Of a stretch of 64,000 nt of DNA, positions 34,496 through 43,523 are shown piece by piece. The notes beneath the pieces were generated by a model. The model was not told where the DNA came from. It saw nothing but the letters and a program-made list of their open reading frames with translations, and did not search any database. How positions within the stretch are numbered: position 1 is the first letter of the stretch; each line of letters opens with the position of its first letter. Position numbers and translations under genes: made by a program. Where the stretch lies: the NCBI RefSeq assembly GCF_014698995.1, contig NZ_JACWZZ010000002.1, positions 1,178,001 through 1,242,000 on the forward strand, given 5' to 3'. The DNA is from Hymenobacter duratus. Lineage in GTDB: Bacteria; Bacteroidota; Bacteroidia; Cytophagales; Hymenobacteraceae.

Positions 34496-35620
34496 ATGCG
34501 CTTTCTGAAACTACCCGCCACGCTGGCGGCCCTGCTGCTGGGCTTTTCGACCTTCGCCCAAACCCCAGCCGTTCCCAGCCTGCCTGAAAAAAGCTTTGAG
34601 CAGTTCTGGCAGGCTTTCCGCGACCATTACGCCTTCTTTCCCCTCAAACAGGTCGACTGGGACGCCGCCTACCGTACCTACCGCCCCCGCATCACGGCCC
34701 AGACGCCACAGGACTCTTTGGTGCAGGTGTTCGGCCGGATGGTGGCGCCGCTGCACGATGGGCACATCACCATCAGCCAAGGCGAAACTATTCTGTTCAA
34801 AGGGGAAAGCCGGCGCAACTCGTTCAAGCAGAACTTTAAGGCGGTGCAGCCGGAGTTCTGGCGTGTGGCGTATGCCCAGTTGCAGAAGGCAGGCTTTGGA
34901 CCGGTCAAAGGCATGGGGCCCGATTTCAAGGGCAAGCAGCCGCTTTACGTCAGCCGCAGCGGCAACCTGGGCTACCTCCACCTCACCCGCAACTTCGCCG
35001 ATATCAGCGGCGCCATGGGTACCGATGCGCAGGAGAAGAAGGATCAGCGGAGGTTGGAGAAGCTGTTTTCGCAGGCCCTGAAGCAGCTGAGTGGCTGCCA
35101 GGTGCTGCTGCTCGACATCCGGGACGACGGCGGCGGCCACAGCGGCGTGGAGTTGGCCGGCCACTTCGCCACCGAGCGGGTGCTCACCAGCTACAAAGCC
35201 CTGCGCCAACCGGGCGGCTACGACCAATTTGCGGAGCCGCAGCCCGTGTACGTGACGCCCGCCGCCGGCCCGCGATTCACCGGCCCGGTCATCCTGCTCA
35301 CCTCCGACCAGACCGCCAGCGCCGCCGAAGACCTGACCCTGGCCCTGACCACGCTACCGCAGGTGACGCAGGTGGGCACCGCCACCAAGGGCATGCTCTC
35401 CGATATGTACAGCGTGCACCTGCCCAACGGCCTCGACGTGACTCTGTCCAACCAGCGCTACACCACGCCCGCCGGCCAGCTCCTGGAAGACAGCGGGGTG
35501 CAGCCGGATGTGGTAGTGGAAAATACGCTGGCCGGCCTGGAAGAGCAGCACGACCCGGTACTGGCTAAAGCGCTAGAACTGGCTCTGGAAACGACCAAAC
35601 GCGCCACGCCCGCCCGGTAG
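34496..35620 (+). CDS. S41 family peptidase (C-terminal processing protease-like), exported
   Basis: A serine protease of the tail-specific protease family, 374 residues, expected in the periplasm. ATG 34496 gives a signal peptide (hydrophobic residues ~8-20, cleavage after TFA). An N-terminal helical part with FEQFWQAFRDHYAFFPLKQVDW is typical of the IRBP/Tsp-like subgroup. The protease core shows VLLLDIRDDGGGHSG, the catalytic Ser275 in TASAAED and Lys298 in GTATKGM. No PDZ domain is obvious between them. The substrate is unknown. It is convergent with the OmpA-like gene, 9 bp apart. Confidence 0.85.
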   Translation: MRFLKLPATLAALLLGFSTFAQTPAVPSLPEKSFEQFWQAFRDHYAFFPLKQVDWDAAYRTYRPRITAQTPQDSLVQVFGRMVAPLHDGHITISQGETILFKGESRRNSFKQNFKAVQPEFWRVAYAQLQKAGFGPVKGMGPDFKGKQPLYVSRSGNLGYLHLTRNFADISGAMGTDAQEKKDQRRLEKLFSQALKQLSGCQVLLLDIRDDGGGHSGVELAGHFATERVLTSYKALRQPGGYDQFAEPQPVYVTPAAGPRFTGPVILLTSDQTASAAEDLTLALTTLPQVTQVGTATKGMLSDMYSVHLPNGLDVTLSNQRYTTPAGQLLEDSGVQPDVVVENTLAGLEEQHDPVLAKALELALETTKRATPAR

Positions 35621-35629
35621 GTATCGGCT

Positions 35630-36979
35630 CTACTTCTTAATCACTCGGATGCTGATGCGGCGGTTGAGGGCCCGGCCTTCGGGCGTGGTGTTGGGGGTAA
35701 TGAAAAATTTGCCGCCGTAGCCTTTGGCCTGAATCCGGTTCAGGTCAACGCCCATACCGGCCATGGCCAGCATAGCCGTTTTGGCCCGCTCCTCGCTCAG
35801 TTGGAAATTTTTCAGGGGGGTGCCGGTGCTATCAGTGTAGCCGCCCAGCTTTACCACAGAAGTTGGGAAGGTTTTGAGGATGCTGGCCACATTGCGCAGC
35901 TGCTGAAACGACTCGTCGGTGAGCGTGGTAGCGCCCGGATCGAAATACACCCGGTCGAAATTGATCCAGCCTTTGGTGCGGTTCACGGAATCTACCTCAA
36001 TGGCCGGATCGGCGAGGAAGGTAAAAAGGCGGTTTTCGGTGGAGTTGGCACCTACTTTCTGAGTAGTGCCATCAGCGAGGCGCAGAATAATGGGCTGGCC
36101 GGTATCATAGATGTAGTTGCCGCTGGCATCGTCGTAGCGGCCGGGCGCGGCAGTTGCCGGGGCCTCGGAACCAGGGGCCGCAGCAGTAGCCACCGGATTC
36201 AGGGAAGCTACTGCTGCGCCGCTAACAGGCTGGCGCGGGGCCGGCCGCTCGTGCCCAAACAGGTAGCCCAGTAACACGGCCACCAGCAGTAGCAGCCCCC
36301 ATTGCCACCGGATGGGGCCACCCCCTGCTGCTGCGGCAGCAGGAGCTACAAAATACGCCTCACTCGCCGCCGGCCGGATCCGGGTCGGGCCTTCGGTTGG
36401 CATTTCCGGCAGGGTAGCGTATTCCGAGGGGAGTGGGTGCTGCGCCAAGTGGTGGCTGCTTCCGTCGGCGGCCACAGCCTGCCGGCTGACGAGCAGGGCA
36501 CGCCGGAGCGTATCTTTTTCCCGGCTAACCCATCCGGCCAAGGCGGCGGGATCCAGGCTGTTTTCCTGCGCAAAGTCGCCGGCAACACCCAGAATAGCGG
36601 TTGTGCTGAGGCCCAGCAGCTGCGCCGCCGTGCGGTCGTCAAGGCCAGCGGCGGCGGCCCGGTCGTGCACAATCGTATCGTGTGCGTCACCAAGCAGGTC
36701 GCGCATCAGGTCCTCGCTACGCTGCTGCCAGCCATTCTGCCCTGGTTTGGCCAATGCCTCCAACACACTGGCTCCGTATGCTTCGCGGCTGAGCTTCCAG
36801 AAGATTTCGGGGCCGTACGGTTTCTCAATACGACCCAACAGCGTGTGCAGGGCCAGCGGCAGCAGCTGGTCGAGGCCGGCTCTCACCTCGTTTTCGCTCT
36901 CCGGGCCAGCTTTGGCCAGAGCGGTCAGCACATCTTTCGTAAAAGTTGCGCGAGCAGTTTGCAATAGGTTCTGTTCCAT
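35630..36979 (-). CDS. DUF937 and OmpA domain protein
   Basis: A 449-residue membrane protein. Residues ~1-190 are helical and resemble DUF937 (repeated segments like LDQLLPLALHTLLGRIEK and AAQLLGLSTTAILGVAGDF). A Pro/Ala-rich linker follows, then one transmembrane helix at about residues 225-242 (WQWGLLLLVAVLLGYLFG) and another Ala/Pro-rich linker. The C-terminal ~120 residues are an OmpA-like peptidoglycan-binding domain (INFDRVYFDPGATTL, VVKLGGYTDSTGT, NFQLSEERAKTA, RALNRRISIRV). The cytosolic N-terminus is thus tied to the cell wall. Function unknown. Start ATG 36979. Confidence 0.82.
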   Translation of the reverse strand: MEQNLLQTARATFTKDVLTALAKAGPESENEVRAGLDQLLPLALHTLLGRIEKPYGPEIFWKLSREAYGASVLEALAKPGQNGWQQRSEDLMRDLLGDAHDTIVHDRAAAAGLDDRTAAQLLGLSTTAILGVAGDFAQENSLDPAALAGWVSREKDTLRRALLVSRQAVAADGSSHHLAQHPLPSEYATLPEMPTEGPTRIRPAASEAYFVAPAAAAAGGGPIRWQWGLLLLVAVLLGYLFGHERPAPRQPVSGAAVASLNPVATAAAPGSEAPATAAPGRYDDASGNYIYDTGQPIILRLADGTTQKVGANSTENRLFTFLADPAIEVDSVNRTKGWINFDRVYFDPGATTLTDESFQQLRNVASILKTFPTSVVKLGGYTDSTGTPLKNFQLSEERAKTAMLAMAGMGVDLNRIQAKGYGGKFFITPNTTPEGRALNRRISIRVIKK

Positions 36980-37067
36980 GGATTTGCAGCACTAAGGTCC
37001 AACTTCTCATAAAAGGTAAGTTTATTATTACAATAATTACATATAATTTTACACCTATTTTCAAAGA

Positions 37068-37097
37068 AAAAGCCTTCTGCCGGAGCAAAAGGCTTTT
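37068..37097 (-). terminator. Terminator of the exonuclease gene
   Basis: AAAAGCCTT (37068-37076) pairs with AAGGCTTTT (37089-37097). Read on the minus strand, a T run follows. Confidence 0.75.
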
Positions 37098-37129
37098 GAC
37101 AAAGTATTGCCTGCGAAACTCGCTGTGGC

Positions 37130-37921
37130 CTAGGTGCGGCGCATGAGCACCGTGGCTTCGTCCGCATATTGCACTGCGTCGTCACTGAACGGCTCGTTGC
37201 CGCGGAATTTGAGCAGCAGGCGGGCCGTGGTGATGATATCCTTCTGGCAATAGCGCGCAATGCGGGGCAAATCATTTTCTTCGTAGTAGACGCGGGCCAC
37301 ATCCTTACCCTGTATATCGTCTTTGGGCGTAGGAATGCCGAACATGGCCGCCAGCAGGCTCAACGAAGTGAAGGATTTCCGGTCGCCGAACTTCCAGAGC
37401 TCCATGGTGTCGAGGTGGGTGATTTCCCAGGGCTTTTTGCCGGCCGTATCGAGGTGGGGAGGCAGTTCGAGGCCATTGATGAGCATCCGGCGCGACAGGT
37501 ACGGAAAGTCGAATTCCTTGCTGTTATGGCCACACAGGCGAAAATGCGGCCGGTGGCTGATGACTTCGCTGAATTCCTGCAGCAGCTTTTTCTCATCGTG
37601 TCCATAAAACGACTTCACACTGAAGCGCAGCTCGCCGGTGGGCGCCGTCCGGAAACGGCCGATGGAAATGCAGACCACCCGCCCAAACTCGGCGTAGATA
37701 CCGGCCTGCTCAAACAGGGTAGCGGCGTGCAGTGTGTCCGGCAGGGGCGCAATGTGGTCGTGGTGCGAAATCCAGCCTTTTTCGCGGCGCAGGGCGTGGC
37801 ACTTATGCTCCCAGAGTTCCTTGAGCAGTTCCTGCAGGTCGTCGTGGCAGCCTACACACGGCACGGTTTCGATGTCGAGAACAAATACCTCATCGAGCTT
37901 CAGGTCACGGAGCAGGCGCAT
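37130..37921 (-). CDS. Predicted 3'-5' exonuclease (PolB-like DEDDy family)
   Basis: A 263-residue nuclease of the DNA polymerase B exonuclease-like family (DEDDy). The three exonuclease motifs are visible: Exo I VLDIET with Asp16 and Glu18, Exo II GHNSKEFDFPYL, and Exo III YCQKDIITTARLLL with the YxxxD arrangement. There is no polymerase domain. Such stand-alone proteins are common in Bacteroidota and are thought to act in DNA repair or processing; the substrate is not known. Start ATG 37921. Confidence 0.85.
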   Translation of the reverse strand: MRLLRDLKLDEVFVLDIETVPCVGCHDDLQELLKELWEHKCHALRREKGWISHHDHIAPLPDTLHAATLFEQAGIYAEFGRVVCISIGRFRTAPTGELRFSVKSFYGHDEKKLLQEFSEVISHRPHFRLCGHNSKEFDFPYLSRRMLINGLELPPHLDTAGKKPWEITHLDTMELWKFGDRKSFTSLSLLAAMFGIPTPKDDIQGKDVARVYYEENDLPRIARYCQKDIITTARLLLKFRGNEPFSDDAVQYADEATVLMRRT

Positions 37922-38351
37922 AGACGGAGCGGATAAAACAGTGTGCGGACACCGAATATAGGCTTTTCCGTTGCGTAAGCACCATTTTTAGCCAAGCACG
38001 ACAGGCTTCGCCTCCGTGCCACCGTCGGGAGCTGCCTGAAACCGGCAGCTTTTCCGGCGGTGGTGCCTGCCAGAGCCGCTACGGGTTGCAGCACCGCAGC
38101 AGAAGGGCTTCCGACTGCGGCTGCCTGGGGCACTCTCACTCCAGAAGCACTCAGGCCAGGGCGGGGTGCTTCCGAATCCAGAGGCCCAATAAAGAAATCA
38201 GCAGCTGCGGACGCGGGTGCGGCATATCAACAGGCATTGAGGTAACCCAACCGGCTCCGGATACCCTCCGTTCGTGCAGATTCGCCGGGGCCGTTGGTCA
38301 GGTTGAAGGTGCCATATTCCGGCGTGCCCGTCAATCACACGATGATGTGAG
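37922..38351. other. Gene-free stretch upstream of the exonuclease gene
   Basis: No convincing coding frame is present. A 7-bp stem AGCTGCC/GGCAGCT (38030-38050) followed by TTT is the only hairpin noticed. The sequence has no similarity to the REP-like arms. Confidence 0.5.
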
Positions 38352-38448
38352 GTGGTTGTTGGTTGCTGATTGATAGGTAGTAGTTGTCAGTGACTTCCAG
38401 GAATAACATGTAGCAACTGACAATCAACGACTAACAATCACCAATCAC
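38352..38448. repeat. Heptamer-word inverted repeat behind the response regulator gene
   Basis: Left words GTGGTTG, TTGGTTG, CTGATTG, ATAGGTA, GTAGTTG, TCAGTGA (38352-38393) face CAACTGA, CAATCAA, CGACTAA, CAATCAC, CAATCAC (38414-38448). It ends exactly at the stop codon of the response regulator. Confidence 0.78.
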
Positions 38449-39099
38449 CTACGTCAGGCCCTGACGAAGGGCTTTACTGACGGCCTCGGTCATGGAGCGC
38501 ACGTGCAGCTTCTCATAGATTTTCTTGATGTGCGAGCGGACCGTATCAATGCTGATGCCCCGGTCGGCGGCTATCATTTTGTAGCTGTAGCCTTCTACCA
38601 GCAGGCCCAGAATTTCCTGCTCCCGGGCGCTCAGGTTGGCCGGCGACTCGTCGGCGGTGGGGCGGCGCGGCGCTTTCGGAAACAGCCGCAGCACCTGGCG
38701 GGCAATGGCGGGCGTCATGGGAGCTCCGCCGGCACGTACTTCCCCAATGGCATCTATCAGCCGGGCTGGGGGCGTTTTCTTGAGCAGGTAGCCGTCAGCA
38801 CCAGCGCAGATGGCATCGAATACCCGGTCGTTTTCTTCAAACACAGTCAGCATTACCACGTTCACGCCGGGCGCCACGGCCTTGATGCGACGCAGACCTT
38901 CAATGCCGGTACAGCCGGGCATGTCAATATCCATCAGCACGACATCAGGGCGCAGGCGCTCCATATCGGCCTCAGCCTGGGTGCAGTTGCTGAGCGCCCC
39001 GGCCAGCTCCAGCCCCGGCGCCCCGGAAAGCAGCTGGCTCAGGCTGGCCCGCAGGTCAGCATTGTCTTCATAAATCAGGACGCGGGTGAAAGTTTCCAT
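38449..39099 (-). CDS. NarL/LuxR-family response regulator
   Basis: A two-component response regulator of 216 residues. The receiver domain has the acidic pair Glu11/Asp12, the phospho-acceptor Asp57 in VVLMDIDMPG, Thr in MLTVF and Lys in YLLKKT. The C-terminal LuxR helix-turn-helix is NLSAREQEILGLLVEGYSYKMIAADRGISIDTVRSHIKKIYEKL. ATG 39099 is preferred over the GTG one codon earlier. It lies 133 bp downstream of the histidine kinase gene on the same strand, so the two form a cognate pair. Confidence 0.92.
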   Translation of the reverse strand: METFTRVLIYEDNADLRASLSQLLSGAPGLELAGALSNCTQAEADMERLRPDVVLMDIDMPGCTGIEGLRRIKAVAPGVNVVMLTVFEENDRVFDAICAGADGYLLKKTPPARLIDAIGEVRAGGAPMTPAIARQVLRLFPKAPRRPTADESPANLSAREQEILGLLVEGYSYKMIAADRGISIDTVRSHIKKIYEKLHVRSMTEAVSKALRQGLT

Positions 39100-39232
39100 C
39101 ACAAAAGGCAGGTAAGCCGGGAATAGAGCTAAGGTACGCGCTTCAGCGGCACCATCCGATTACATAATAATGTGAGCAACAGCCCGTAAAAAGTCGTTGA
39201 CTGTACCGCCTACGCACGGCCACGACCCGCTT

Positions 39233-42200
39233 TTAGTCGCTGAGCGGCACGCGCAGATGTAGGGTGGTACCCTGGCCGGGGGCGGTTTCGATGGTGAGGT
39301 GACCGGCCATTGCGGCCGCCCGGCTGCGCATATTGGTGAGGCCATTGCCGCTGCCCTGGGCCGGCTGCGTAGGGTCGAACCCGACGCCGTCGTCCTGCAC
39401 GGTAAGGTGAAGCAGGCCCTGCTCATAGGCCAGCTGAATGCGGGCATGCTGGCAGCGGGCGTATTTGGCGAGGTTGTTTATGGCTTCCTTGAACAGCAGA
39501 AAAAACTCCCGCCGGGCCCGCATGTCCAGCTTCAGGCCCTGCACGGAAGGCGCGGCCTGAAACACAAACTCAATACCGCGGGCTTCCAGCACCTCCGAAG
39601 CAAAGCTGCGCATGCGGGCCGTTACGTCCTCCAGCGAATCGTGCGCGGGATTGATGGCCCACACAATGTCGTCCATGGCATCCAGCATGCGGCGCGACGA
39701 CTCCCCGATTTGCTCCAGCAGCGCGGCGGCCTGCTCGGGACGGTGCTGATGCTGGTGGTTGCGGGCAATCTGGCTCAGGATGGAAATGCTGCTGAGCGTG
39801 GAGCCCATATCATCGTGCAGGTCGCGGGCAATGCCGTGGCGCACCCGCTCCAGCGCCAGCAGTTGGCGCACCCGCATCCGGTAGGCCATAAACAGCAACC
39901 CGAATATCACCCAGCTTAGGCCCACCCGAAACCACCAGGTGCGGTACCAGGGCGGCGTCACGATGATGCGTAGCGCCGCACCCTGCGGACTCCAGACGCC
40001 GTCGTTGTTGGTGGCCCGCACTCTGAAGGTATAGACATCGGGGTCGAGGTTGGTGTAGGTAGCTTCGCGGCGGGCCCCGGCATCAATCCAGTCCTTATCA
40101 AAGCCCTCCAGCATATAGGCGTAGCGGTTTTTGTCGGGCTGGCGGAAGTTCAGGGCCGCAAATTCGAGCGAAAAAAAGTAGTCCTGGGGGCCGAGGCGCA
40201 GCACGCGCCGCTCCGTAATGGCCGTGTCTGGCAGTTCCACAGGCCGGTTGAAACGGCGGAACCCGGTCAGCACCACCACCGGCGGCGTAGAGTTAGTTTG
40301 CACCGCCGCCGGCAGAAAGCCAACCAGGCCATTCACCCCACCAAAGTATAGCTGGCCAGTGGCGGCCCGGTGGCTGGCGCCGGCATTGAACTCATCCTGC
40401 AGCAGGCCATCCCGCTCATCAAACGTATGAAACTGGCCGGTGCGGGGCGTGAAACGGGCCAGGCCCTTGTTGGTGGAAAGCCAGAGGTAGCCCTGCCGAT
40501 CTTCCTGCATGCCGTACACCACGTCGTTGGGCAGGCCCTGGGCCTCGCGGAAGGTGGTGAAGCGGCCCTTTGCCGCATCGTCGAGCCGGCAGAAGCCGCC
40601 GCCTTCGGTGCCCACCCACAAGGTGCCGCGCTGGTCCTGGAGCAGGCAGCGCACAAAGTTGCTGCTCAGGCTGCGGGGAGTGCGGCCATCCGCCCGAAAC
40701 GTAGTAAACTGGCCGGAAGCCGGACTGTAGCAGCTCAAGCCGCCCCCCCCGGTGCCAATCCAGAGCCGGCCCTGGCGGTCCTGCAGCGTTACGCGCACAA
40801 AGTTGTTGGAGAGGCTGTTGGCGTTGCCGGGCTTGTTGCGAAACGCGGTAAACCGTTGTTTGTCGGCATCGTAGCGGTTCAACCCTCCTTCGGTACCGAC
40901 CCAGAGCCGGCCGGCCCGGTCTTCGTAGAGGGAGCGGATAAAGTCGTCGGACAGGCTACCGGCCACGGTGGCGCTGTGGCGGTAGTGCATAAACTCACTG
41001 GCCCCGGGCAGCAGGCAGTCGAGGCCCTGGCTTTGCGTGCCCACCCACAGGCGGCCATCTTTTCCGAAGCACAGAGCCCTTATGAAATCCTGCGCCAGAC
41101 TGCCGGGCTGCGCCGGATTATGGCGAAACACGCGTCGCCGCCCCGTCGCCGGCTCATAGCATATCAGCCCCTGGTCTTCGGTGCCTACCCAGATGCAACC
41201 GGCACCATCTGACGTCACGGCCCATACCGGGGCCGGGGCCGGCATAACCGGAATACTGTTGAAGGGCCGCGGGCGTAGGTCGGTATGCGTCAGGCCGGCC
41301 TCAGTGCCTATCCACAGCAGGCCGGACGCATCCTGAAACAACGCCTGCACGGTGTTCTCGGGGAGACTGGCGGGCTGCTGTGGGTGATGCACAAGGTGGC
41401 TGAATGTACCGCTGGCAGACTCGTAGCGAAAAATCCCTTCGTTGGTGCCGACCCAGATAGTGCCCTGCTGGTCTTCCAGCAGGCTTCGCACCCCGCCCGG
41501 CAGCAGTTGCCCGGGAGCATAGCCCGGCACGAATACCCGCGTGGCCCCGTTGGCGGGCGGCAGATACCGAAGCAGACCTGTTTCGGTGCCCACCCATAAC
41601 CCACCTTTGCGGTCGGGGCAGAGCGTGGTGATGGCACCGGCGTAGGTCAGGCGTGGGTCGGGCACAAGCAGGCGGCGCACCGTATCGAGGCGGCTGACGG
41701 CTCCTTCGCCGGTGCCGACCCAGAGGGTACCAGCCTGGTCCTGCGCCAAGGCCCGGATGGAATTCTGGCGCACGCTGCTTGCCACTCTTGCATCGTGCCG
41801 GAAGAGCACAAAGCGCCGGGCGGCAGGGTTTATTTCGTGCAACCCGTCTTCTGATCCGGCCCATATCCGGCCCTGCCGGTCGCAGTACACCACCCGGATA
41901 AAGTTGTTGGCCAGGCCGCTGGAGTCGCCGGGCTCGGCACGGTAGGTCCGGAACAGGCCGGTACGGGGGTTGTAGCGCGAAAGGCCACCCGCCGTGCCGG
42001 CCCACAGCTGCCCGGTTTGGTCGTGGCACAACGACAGCACAAAGTTGCTGGCCAGGCTGGCCGGCTGCTGGGCGTCAGTGCGGAAGGTGCGAAAGCCGGC
42101 ACCGTCGTAGCGGCTCAGGCCATCCTGCGTCCCAACCCACAGGAAACCCTTGGTATCCTGCGCAATGCTGTAAACGCTGTTCTCCGCCAGCCCATCAGCC

Positions 42201-42313
42201 GTGGAAAGGGTCCGGAAACGCAATGCTATGGCGGATTGCGCCAGGCTGCTCTGGCTCAGAAGCCACAGCAGAACAGCCAGCAGAAACCGTACAGCAGCAG
42301 GTTGTTTCATCAT
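39233..42313 (-). CDS. Propeller-type sensor histidine kinase (Reg_prop, Y_Y_Y, HisKA_3)
   Basis: A large membrane sensor kinase of about 1026 residues. After a signal peptide (cleavage after SLA) comes a periplasmic beta-propeller pair made of many Reg_prop repeats (VYSIAQDTKGFLWVGTQDGL-like, about every 45 residues, to ~residue 670). A Y_Y_Y domain follows (YAYMLEGFDKDWIDAGARREATYTNL), then one transmembrane helix near residue 795. The kinase has the phospho-acceptor His833 in ARDLHDDMGS (HisKA_3), the N box NLAKYARC, and the G boxes DDGVGFDP and GNGLTNMRSR. In Bacteroidota this architecture commonly senses glycan breakdown products, but here no polysaccharide genes adjoin. Confidence 0.92.
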   Translation of the reverse strand: MMKQPAAVRFLLAVLLWLLSQSSLAQSAIALRFRTLSTADGLAENSVYSIAQDTKGFLWVGTQDGLSRYDGAGFRTFRTDAQQPASLASNFVLSLCHDQTGQLWAGTAGGLSRYNPRTGLFRTYRAEPGDSSGLANNFIRVVYCDRQGRIWAGSEDGLHEINPAARRFVLFRHDARVASSVRQNSIRALAQDQAGTLWVGTGEGAVSRLDTVRRLLVPDPRLTYAGAITTLCPDRKGGLWVGTETGLLRYLPPANGATRVFVPGYAPGQLLPGGVRSLLEDQQGTIWVGTNEGIFRYESASGTFSHLVHHPQQPASLPENTVQALFQDASGLLWIGTEAGLTHTDLRPRPFNSIPVMPAPAPVWAVTSDGAGCIWVGTEDQGLICYEPATGRRRVFRHNPAQPGSLAQDFIRALCFGKDGRLWVGTQSQGLDCLLPGASEFMHYRHSATVAGSLSDDFIRSLYEDRAGRLWVGTEGGLNRYDADKQRFTAFRNKPGNANSLSNNFVRVTLQDRQGRLWIGTGGGGLSCYSPASGQFTTFRADGRTPRSLSSNFVRCLLQDQRGTLWVGTEGGGFCRLDDAAKGRFTTFREAQGLPNDVVYGMQEDRQGYLWLSTNKGLARFTPRTGQFHTFDERDGLLQDEFNAGASHRAATGQLYFGGVNGLVGFLPAAVQTNSTPPVVVLTGFRRFNRPVELPDTAITERRVLRLGPQDYFFSLEFAALNFRQPDKNRYAYMLEGFDKDWIDAGARREATYTNLDPDVYTFRVRATNNDGVWSPQGAALRIIVTPPWYRTWWFRVGLSWVIFGLLFMAYRMRVRQLLALERVRHGIARDLHDDMGSTLSSISILSQIARNHQHQHRPEQAAALLEQIGESSRRMLDAMDDIVWAINPAHDSLEDVTARMRSFASEVLEARGIEFVFQAAPSVQGLKLDMRARREFFLLFKEAINNLAKYARCQHARIQLAYEQGLLHLTVQDDGVGFDPTQPAQGSGNGLTNMRSRAAAMAGHLTIETAPGQGTTLHLRVPLSD

Positions 42314-42473
42314 CGGCACAGACCGTGTGGGCTGAATGTACCGAATTACATTAAAACAACTCTATACTTTGGGCGCCTGGCTATCAGAATCCGTAAAAAC
42401 GGGGGCATCGGCCTCGCCTGTCGTGGGTCAGATACCTGCCTGCTTCGGTGCGCGGCCGGCAGCGTTAGCGGCG

Positions 42474-43139
42474 CTACCCTGCATTGGCGGCGCGCATTTC
42501 CTTTCGGTACAGCCAGTACGAGTAGCTATACACTACCACCACCGTTGCCAGCAAGCCTGCCAGCAGCACGGTGGTAGCGGCCTCCACCGGCGAGAGTATG
42601 CCCAGCAGTGCACTCAGCAACCCCGTAGCAAAAAACATCCGCCCGCCCACACGGTGCACCTGCGCCCAGATGCGCGGAAACTCCAGGGCCCACGGCGTTT
42701 TGAACCCGACGAAGTAGTTGGGCTGCACAGTGGTGAGGTAGTTGCCGAGGAAGGCAAAAAACAGCCCTACCAAGACTGCAATGCCCTGCCCCGGCTTCTC
42801 CTGCGCATGCACTGCCACATACAGGCTGTGGATGCTCAGCCCGCTCATCAGGGCCACAAAAGCCAGGGTTAGTTTCTGGTAATTGAGGTTGCTGGCACTC
42901 AGCCGCCGCTTGGGGTCGAAGCGGGGCAGGAAGATCAGGAGCAGGTAGGTGCCTACCGGCAGGCCCAGGCACGTCAGCCAGATGTTTGCTTTGTCGGTAT
43001 AGCCGTTGGCGTTGCCGCCGATATCAAAGTGAGTCGGAATCCGGGCAGGCAGCGCAGGCCAGGTATAAGCCAGATAAAGGGCGGGCAATACCAGCGCCAG
43101 CAGCGTTAGCAGGTGCCAGAGAGAGAAGTGGGCTTTCAT
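42474..43139 (-). CDS. sdpI: SdpI family membrane protein
   Basis: A 221-residue integral membrane protein with an N-terminal DUF1648 part (LPARIPTHFDIGGNANGYTDK, near residue 30) and a C-terminal SdpI-like part (NYFVGFKTPWALEFPRIWAQVHRVGGRMFF). About six helices are visible. In Bacillus subtilis SdpI gives immunity to the SdpC toxin and, when bound to toxin, captures the repressor SdpR at the membrane. The gene lies 17 bp behind the sdpR-like gene, the same order as in that system. No SdpC-like toxin gene is visible nearby. Confidence 0.85.
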   Translation of the reverse strand: MKAHFSLWHLLTLLALVLPALYLAYTWPALPARIPTHFDIGGNANGYTDKANIWLTCLGLPVGTYLLLIFLPRFDPKRRLSASNLNYQKLTLAFVALMSGLSIHSLYVAVHAQEKPGQGIAVLVGLFFAFLGNYLTTVQPNYFVGFKTPWALEFPRIWAQVHRVGGRMFFATGLLSALLGILSPVEAATTVLLAGLLATVVVVYSYSYWLYRKEMRAANAG

Positions 43140-43156
43140 AACAGTCAGGAATAGAA

Positions 43157-43411
43157 CTAGGATTTGAATTGCAGCAGCCAGCCGAGTAGTTCGTCCATCA
43201 CCGTCATATTGAGCGTGTAGGTCACGAATTGGCCCTGTTTGTCGCTGCTCACGAGGTCTGCTTGGCGGAGCAGGTCGAGGTGGTGGCTGATGGTAGGCTT
43301 CGAGAACTGGAAATGCTCGGCTATTTCCCCGGCCGTGCGTGGTTGCTCGCGCAGCAATTCCAGAATGGAGCGGCGGGTAGGATCGTTAAGAGCTTTGAAG
43401 AGGCTGTTCAA
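43157..43411 (-). CDS. sdpR: SdpR-type autorepressor (ArsR family)
   Basis: An 84-residue winged-helix repressor: FKALNDPTRRSILELLREQPRTAGEIAEHFQFSKPTISHHLDLLRQADLV covers the helix-turn-helix, and SSDKQGQFVTYTLN is the wing. This is the minimal ArsR form typical of SdpR. It should repress its own operon, which also encodes the SdpI-like protein. A perfect inverted repeat 13 bp upstream of the start codon is a good operator candidate. Start ATG 43411. Confidence 0.88.
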   Translation of the reverse strand: MNSLFKALNDPTRRSILELLREQPRTAGEIAEHFQFSKPTISHHLDLLRQADLVSSDKQGQFVTYTLNMTVMDELLGWLLQFKS

Positions 43412-43423
43412 TTTCGGTTAGTC

Positions 43424-43443
43424 ATTTAGACAAATATCTAAAT
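43424..43443. promoter_or_regulatory. Candidate operator of sdpRI
   Basis: ATTTAGA (43424-43430) and TCTAAAT (43437-43443) form a perfect 7-bp inverted repeat with a 6-bp spacer, directly in front of the sdpR start. ArsR-type repressors bind sites of this form. Confidence 0.6.
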
Positions 43444-43468
43444 ACCCTTGAAATGCGCAAGCATTTGG

Positions 43469-43476
43469 CAAATATA
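43469..43476 (-). promoter_or_regulatory. Candidate -7 box of sdpRI
   Basis: Read on the minus strand it is TATATTTG, a match to TAnnTTTG, about 58 bp before the sdpR start. The operator candidate would lie in the leader, where a bound repressor could block elongation. Confidence 0.45.
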
Positions 43477-43523
43477 TTTTTGTTTCTTTTTTGGTTATTG
43501 CATCCTCTGAATTGCGAACCGGT

